Source: Christensenella sp. UBA767
GTDB lineage: Bacteria > Bacillota > Clostridia > Christensenellales > CAG-917
Length of the DNA: 8,511 bases
Direction of reading: 5' to 3'
NCBI GenBank assembly: GCA_002297185.1
Contig: DBJV01000004.1
Location: forward strand, 11,822 to 20,332
Part shown: one piece after another, positions 6,713 to 8,511 of the stretch
How positions within the stretch are numbered: position 1 is the stretch's first letter
Layout: every line of letters begins with the position of its first letter
Notes under the pieces: model-generated
What the model saw: only the letters and a program-made list of their open reading frames with translations
The model's database searches: none
What the model was told of the DNA's origin: nothing
Made by a program: the position numbers and the translations under genes

Positions 6713-6718
6713 ATCATA
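6702..6718. promoter_or_regulatory. Palindrome over the -10 and start site of the scaffold operon promoter
   Basis: TATGATA-AAA-TATCATA is a perfect 7-bp inverted repeat that covers the -10 hexamer and reaches the predicted transcription start. A protein bound here would block RNA polymerase. It is not a close match to the Fur, PerR or Rex consensus as I recall them. Confidence 0.4.
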
Positions 6719-6757
6719 AACAATAAATATAAACACTCTATATGGAGGCAATTATCT

Positions 6758-7459
6758 ATGCAATATTCAAGTGAAGTTGAAAACATGTGTTGCGTTGCTA
6801 AGGGTCCCAACCACGGCCCCGCACCTATCCCCGAAGAGGGCAAATGGGTGCAAGCAAGAGAAATCAAGGACATCAGCGGTCTCACCCACGGTGTCGGCTG
6901 GTGCGCTCCTCAACAAGGCGCGTGCAAACTCACACTCAACGTCAAAGACGGCGTTATCCAAGAGGCTCTTGTGGAAACCATCGGTTGCTCCGGTATGACT
7001 CACTCTGCAGCTATGGCAGCGGAAATCCTCACCGGCAAGACCATTCTCGAGGCACTCAACACCGACCTCGTATGCGATGCAATCAACACCGCTATGCGTG
7101 AACTTTTCTTGCAAATCGTATATGGCAGAACGCAATCCGCATTCTCCGAAGGCGGTCTCGTTATCGGCGCAGGTCTTGAAGATCTCGGCAAAGGTCATCG
7201 CAGCCAAATCGGTACGATGTACTCCACCGTTTCCAAAGGTCCCAGATATCTCGAAATGGCTGAAGGTTACGTCACAAAAGTCGCTCTCGATGCAAACAAC
7301 GAGATCATCGGCTATCAATTCTGCAAGCTCGGCGTGTTGATGGACATGATCAAAAAAGGCGTCGATGCAAACGAGGCTGTGGCAAAATGCACAGGCACAT
7401 ACGGCAGATACAAAGCCGAAGATGGTGCTGTCAAGTGGATTGATCCGCGTCAAGAATAA
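6758..7459 (+). CDS. NifU/IscU-like Fe-S cluster scaffold-type protein, partner of GGGtGRT
   Basis: The 233-residue protein carries a NifU N-terminal (IscU/SufU-like) domain, probably binding a metal or Fe-S cluster in the cytoplasm. Residues 57-95 read KLTLNVKDG, then IGCSGMTHSAAMAAEILTGK, aligning without gaps with IscU around its second ligand Cys63 (here Cys77) and the following GKT. The first IscU motif, Cys-Gly-Asp, is not kept: the region reads WCAPQQGACKL with Cys49 and Cys56 as candidates and no Asp. Further cysteines are Cys11-Cys12, Cys106, Cys189 and Cys211. Residues 131-233, with LVIGAGLEDLGKGHRSQIGT and FCKLGVLMDMIKKGV, extend beyond the roughly 125-150 residues of ordinary IscU/SufU. 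No IscS/SufS gene is nearby. GGAGG and a strong promoter precede it, and the next gene follows after 15 bases. A role in general Fe-S assembly is possible, but a dedicated partner role is equally likely. Confidence 0.88.
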   Translation: MQYSSEVENMCCVAKGPNHGPAPIPEEGKWVQAREIKDISGLTHGVGWCAPQQGACKLTLNVKDGVIQEALVETIGCSGMTHSAAMAAEILTGKTILEALNTDLVCDAINTAMRELFLQIVYGRTQSAFSEGGLVIGAGLEDLGKGHRSQIGTMYSTVSKGPRYLEMAEGYVTKVALDANNEIIGYQFCKLGVLMDMIKKGVDANEAVAKCTGTYGRYKAEDGAVKWIDPRQE

Positions 7460-7474
7460 TCGGAGGACGAAACA

Positions 7475-8479
7475 ATGAGTGTAACATTTGAAGGTTATGA
7501 AAGAAGAATAGACAAAATCAACAGCGTTCTTGCTCAATACGGCATCAAGGACCTCGAAGAGGCAAGAGATCTCTGCCTTTCCAAAGGTGTAGATTGCAAC
7601 GCTATCGTAAAAGGCATCCAACCGATCTGCTTTGAGAACGCAGTTTGGGCATACACCGTAGGTTGCGCAATCGCAATCAAGAAGAATTGCGTCAATGCAG
7701 CAGACGCAGCAGAGGCAATCGGCGAAGGTTTGCAATCATTCTGCATCCCCGGCTCCGTTGCAGAGCAACGTAAAGTCGGTCTCGGACACGGCAACCTCGC
7801 AGCAATGCTCCTCAGAGAAAGCACCAAGTGCTTTGCGTTCCTCGCAGGCCACGAGTCTTTTGCGGCGGCAGAAGGCGCAATCGGCATTGCAAGAACTGCT
7901 AACAAGGTTAGAAAAACTCCGCTCAAAGTCATCCTCAACGGTCTTGGCAAAGACGCGGCGTTCATCATCTCCCGTATCAACGGTTTCACTTACGTGCAAA
8001 CCAAGATGAACTACTTCACCGGCGAAGTCGAAGTTGTCAAAGAAACTCCCTACTCCAATGGCGAGCGCGCGGCAGTCAGAGTCTATGGCGCTGACGACGT
8101 AACCGAAGGCGTTGCAATCATGCGCCTCGAGGACGTTGACGTATCCATCACCGGCAACTCCACCAACCCCACACGTTTCCAACACCCCGTCGCAGGCACT
8201 TACAAGAAATGGTGCGTTGACAACGGCAAGAAATACTTCTCCGTTGCATCCGGTGGCGGCACGGGACGTACACTTCACCCGGACAACATGGCAGCAGGTC
8301 CCGCATCTTACGGCATGACCGATACGATGGGCAGAATGCACTCCGACGCACAATTCGCAGGTTCTTCATCCGTCCCTGCACACGTCGAAATGATGGGCTT
8401 GATCGGCATGGGCAACAATCCTATGGTTGGTGCAAGCGTTGCTTGCGCTGTTGCTGTACAAGAGGGATTGACAAAGTAA
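7475..8479 (+). CDS. GGGtGRT-family protein, function unknown
   Basis: The 334-residue protein contains SGGGTGRT at 259-266, the signature that names this family (Pfam GGGtGRT, from memory), followed by the conserved C-terminal block LHPDNMAAGPASYGMTDTMG (267-286), HSDAQFAGSSSVPAHVEMMG (289-308) and GMGNNPMVGASVA. Another Gly/His block, GLGHGN, is at 102-107. There is no signal peptide or membrane segment, so it should be cytoplasmic. Nine cysteines (34, 41, 52, 64, 72, 90, 119, 247, 324), six of them in the first 90 residues, and many glycines suggest cofactor or metal binding, but I see no known catalytic motif. GGAGG lies eight bases before the ATG, and the gene follows the scaffold-type gene by 15 bases, so they are co-transcribed. 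Codons favour CTC, ATC, AAC and GGC, as in highly expressed genes. The family's biochemical function is, to my knowledge, unassigned. Confidence 0.93.
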   Translation: MSVTFEGYERRIDKINSVLAQYGIKDLEEARDLCLSKGVDCNAIVKGIQPICFENAVWAYTVGCAIAIKKNCVNAADAAEAIGEGLQSFCIPGSVAEQRKVGLGHGNLAAMLLRESTKCFAFLAGHESFAAAEGAIGIARTANKVRKTPLKVILNGLGKDAAFIISRINGFTYVQTKMNYFTGEVEVVKETPYSNGERAAVRVYGADDVTEGVAIMRLEDVDVSITGNSTNPTRFQHPVAGTYKKWCVDNGKKYFSVASGGGTGRTLHPDNMAAGPASYGMTDTMGRMHSDAQFAGSSSVPAHVEMMGLIGMGNNPMVGASVACAVAVQEGLTK

Positions 8480-8496
8480 GTTTAATTGATAAACAT

Positions 8497-8511
8497 AAAA
8501 GAGCACCGAAA
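8497..8511 (+). terminator. Possible left arm of a terminator cut by the window edge
   Basis: AAAAGAGCACCGAAA begins 18 bases after the GGGtGRT stop. It resembles the A-rich left arm and CCGAAA loop of the hairpin at 5097-5122. Completion would need GGTGCTCTTTT-like sequence just beyond the window, which I cannot see. Confidence 0.3.

Noticed and set aside
6767..7735. Open frame of 322 codons on the minus strand across the scaffold and GGGtGRT genes
   Set aside because: It spans two clearly real plus-strand genes and their junction, is Cys/Ala-rich as expected of a shadow, and has no family signature.

Overview
The window looks like chromosomal DNA from an anaerobic Gram-positive bacterium of the Clostridia type, possibly an uncultured gut lineage. 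This is inference. It rests on a Bacillus/Clostridium-type MazF (EndoA-like), single-step meso-diaminopimelate dehydrogenase, a bacterial-type TyrRS with KMGKT signature, AGGAGG-like ribosome binding sites, clear TTGACA/TATAAT-like promoters, and a lipoprotein with the 'NPTC..' cysteine module common in clostridial surface proteins. I see no phage, transposon, CRISPR array, tRNA or rRNA.

Layout, left to right. (1) Bases 1-169 are non-coding and hold a hairpin terminator that fits the leftmost gene. (2) A minus-strand pair follows: meso-DAP dehydrogenase (ddh, start corrected to 1948) and, after a 157-bp gap with its own possible promoter, a HAD phosphatase. (3) A solitary plus-strand MazF toxin gene lies head to head with ddh and has no visible antitoxin. 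(4) A minus-strand housekeeping operon tyrS-yigZ-recX runs from a strong extended -10 promoter (5016-5044) to a two-way hairpin terminator (2504-2531); tyrS and yigZ overlap as GTGA. (5) A minus-strand monocistronic lipoprotein gene has its own promoter and terminator. (6) A divergent plus-strand two-gene operon encodes a NifU/IscU-like Fe-S scaffold-type protein and a GGGtGRT-family protein.

The operon at 6758-8479 is the most interesting part. The first protein keeps the IscU fold signature around one ligand cysteine, but lacks the usual cysteine-Gly-Asp motif and has extra cysteines. The second belongs to a conserved family that, as far as I know, has no assigned function. The genes are 15 bp apart, each with a strong GGAGG site. 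They share one extended -10 promoter overlaid by two palindromes, and their codon choice looks like that of highly expressed genes. Together they look like a dedicated, regulated, probably abundant metal-cofactor module of unknown role. The other genes are ordinary housekeeping functions: cell wall and lysine precursor synthesis, translation, recombination control, and metabolite repair.
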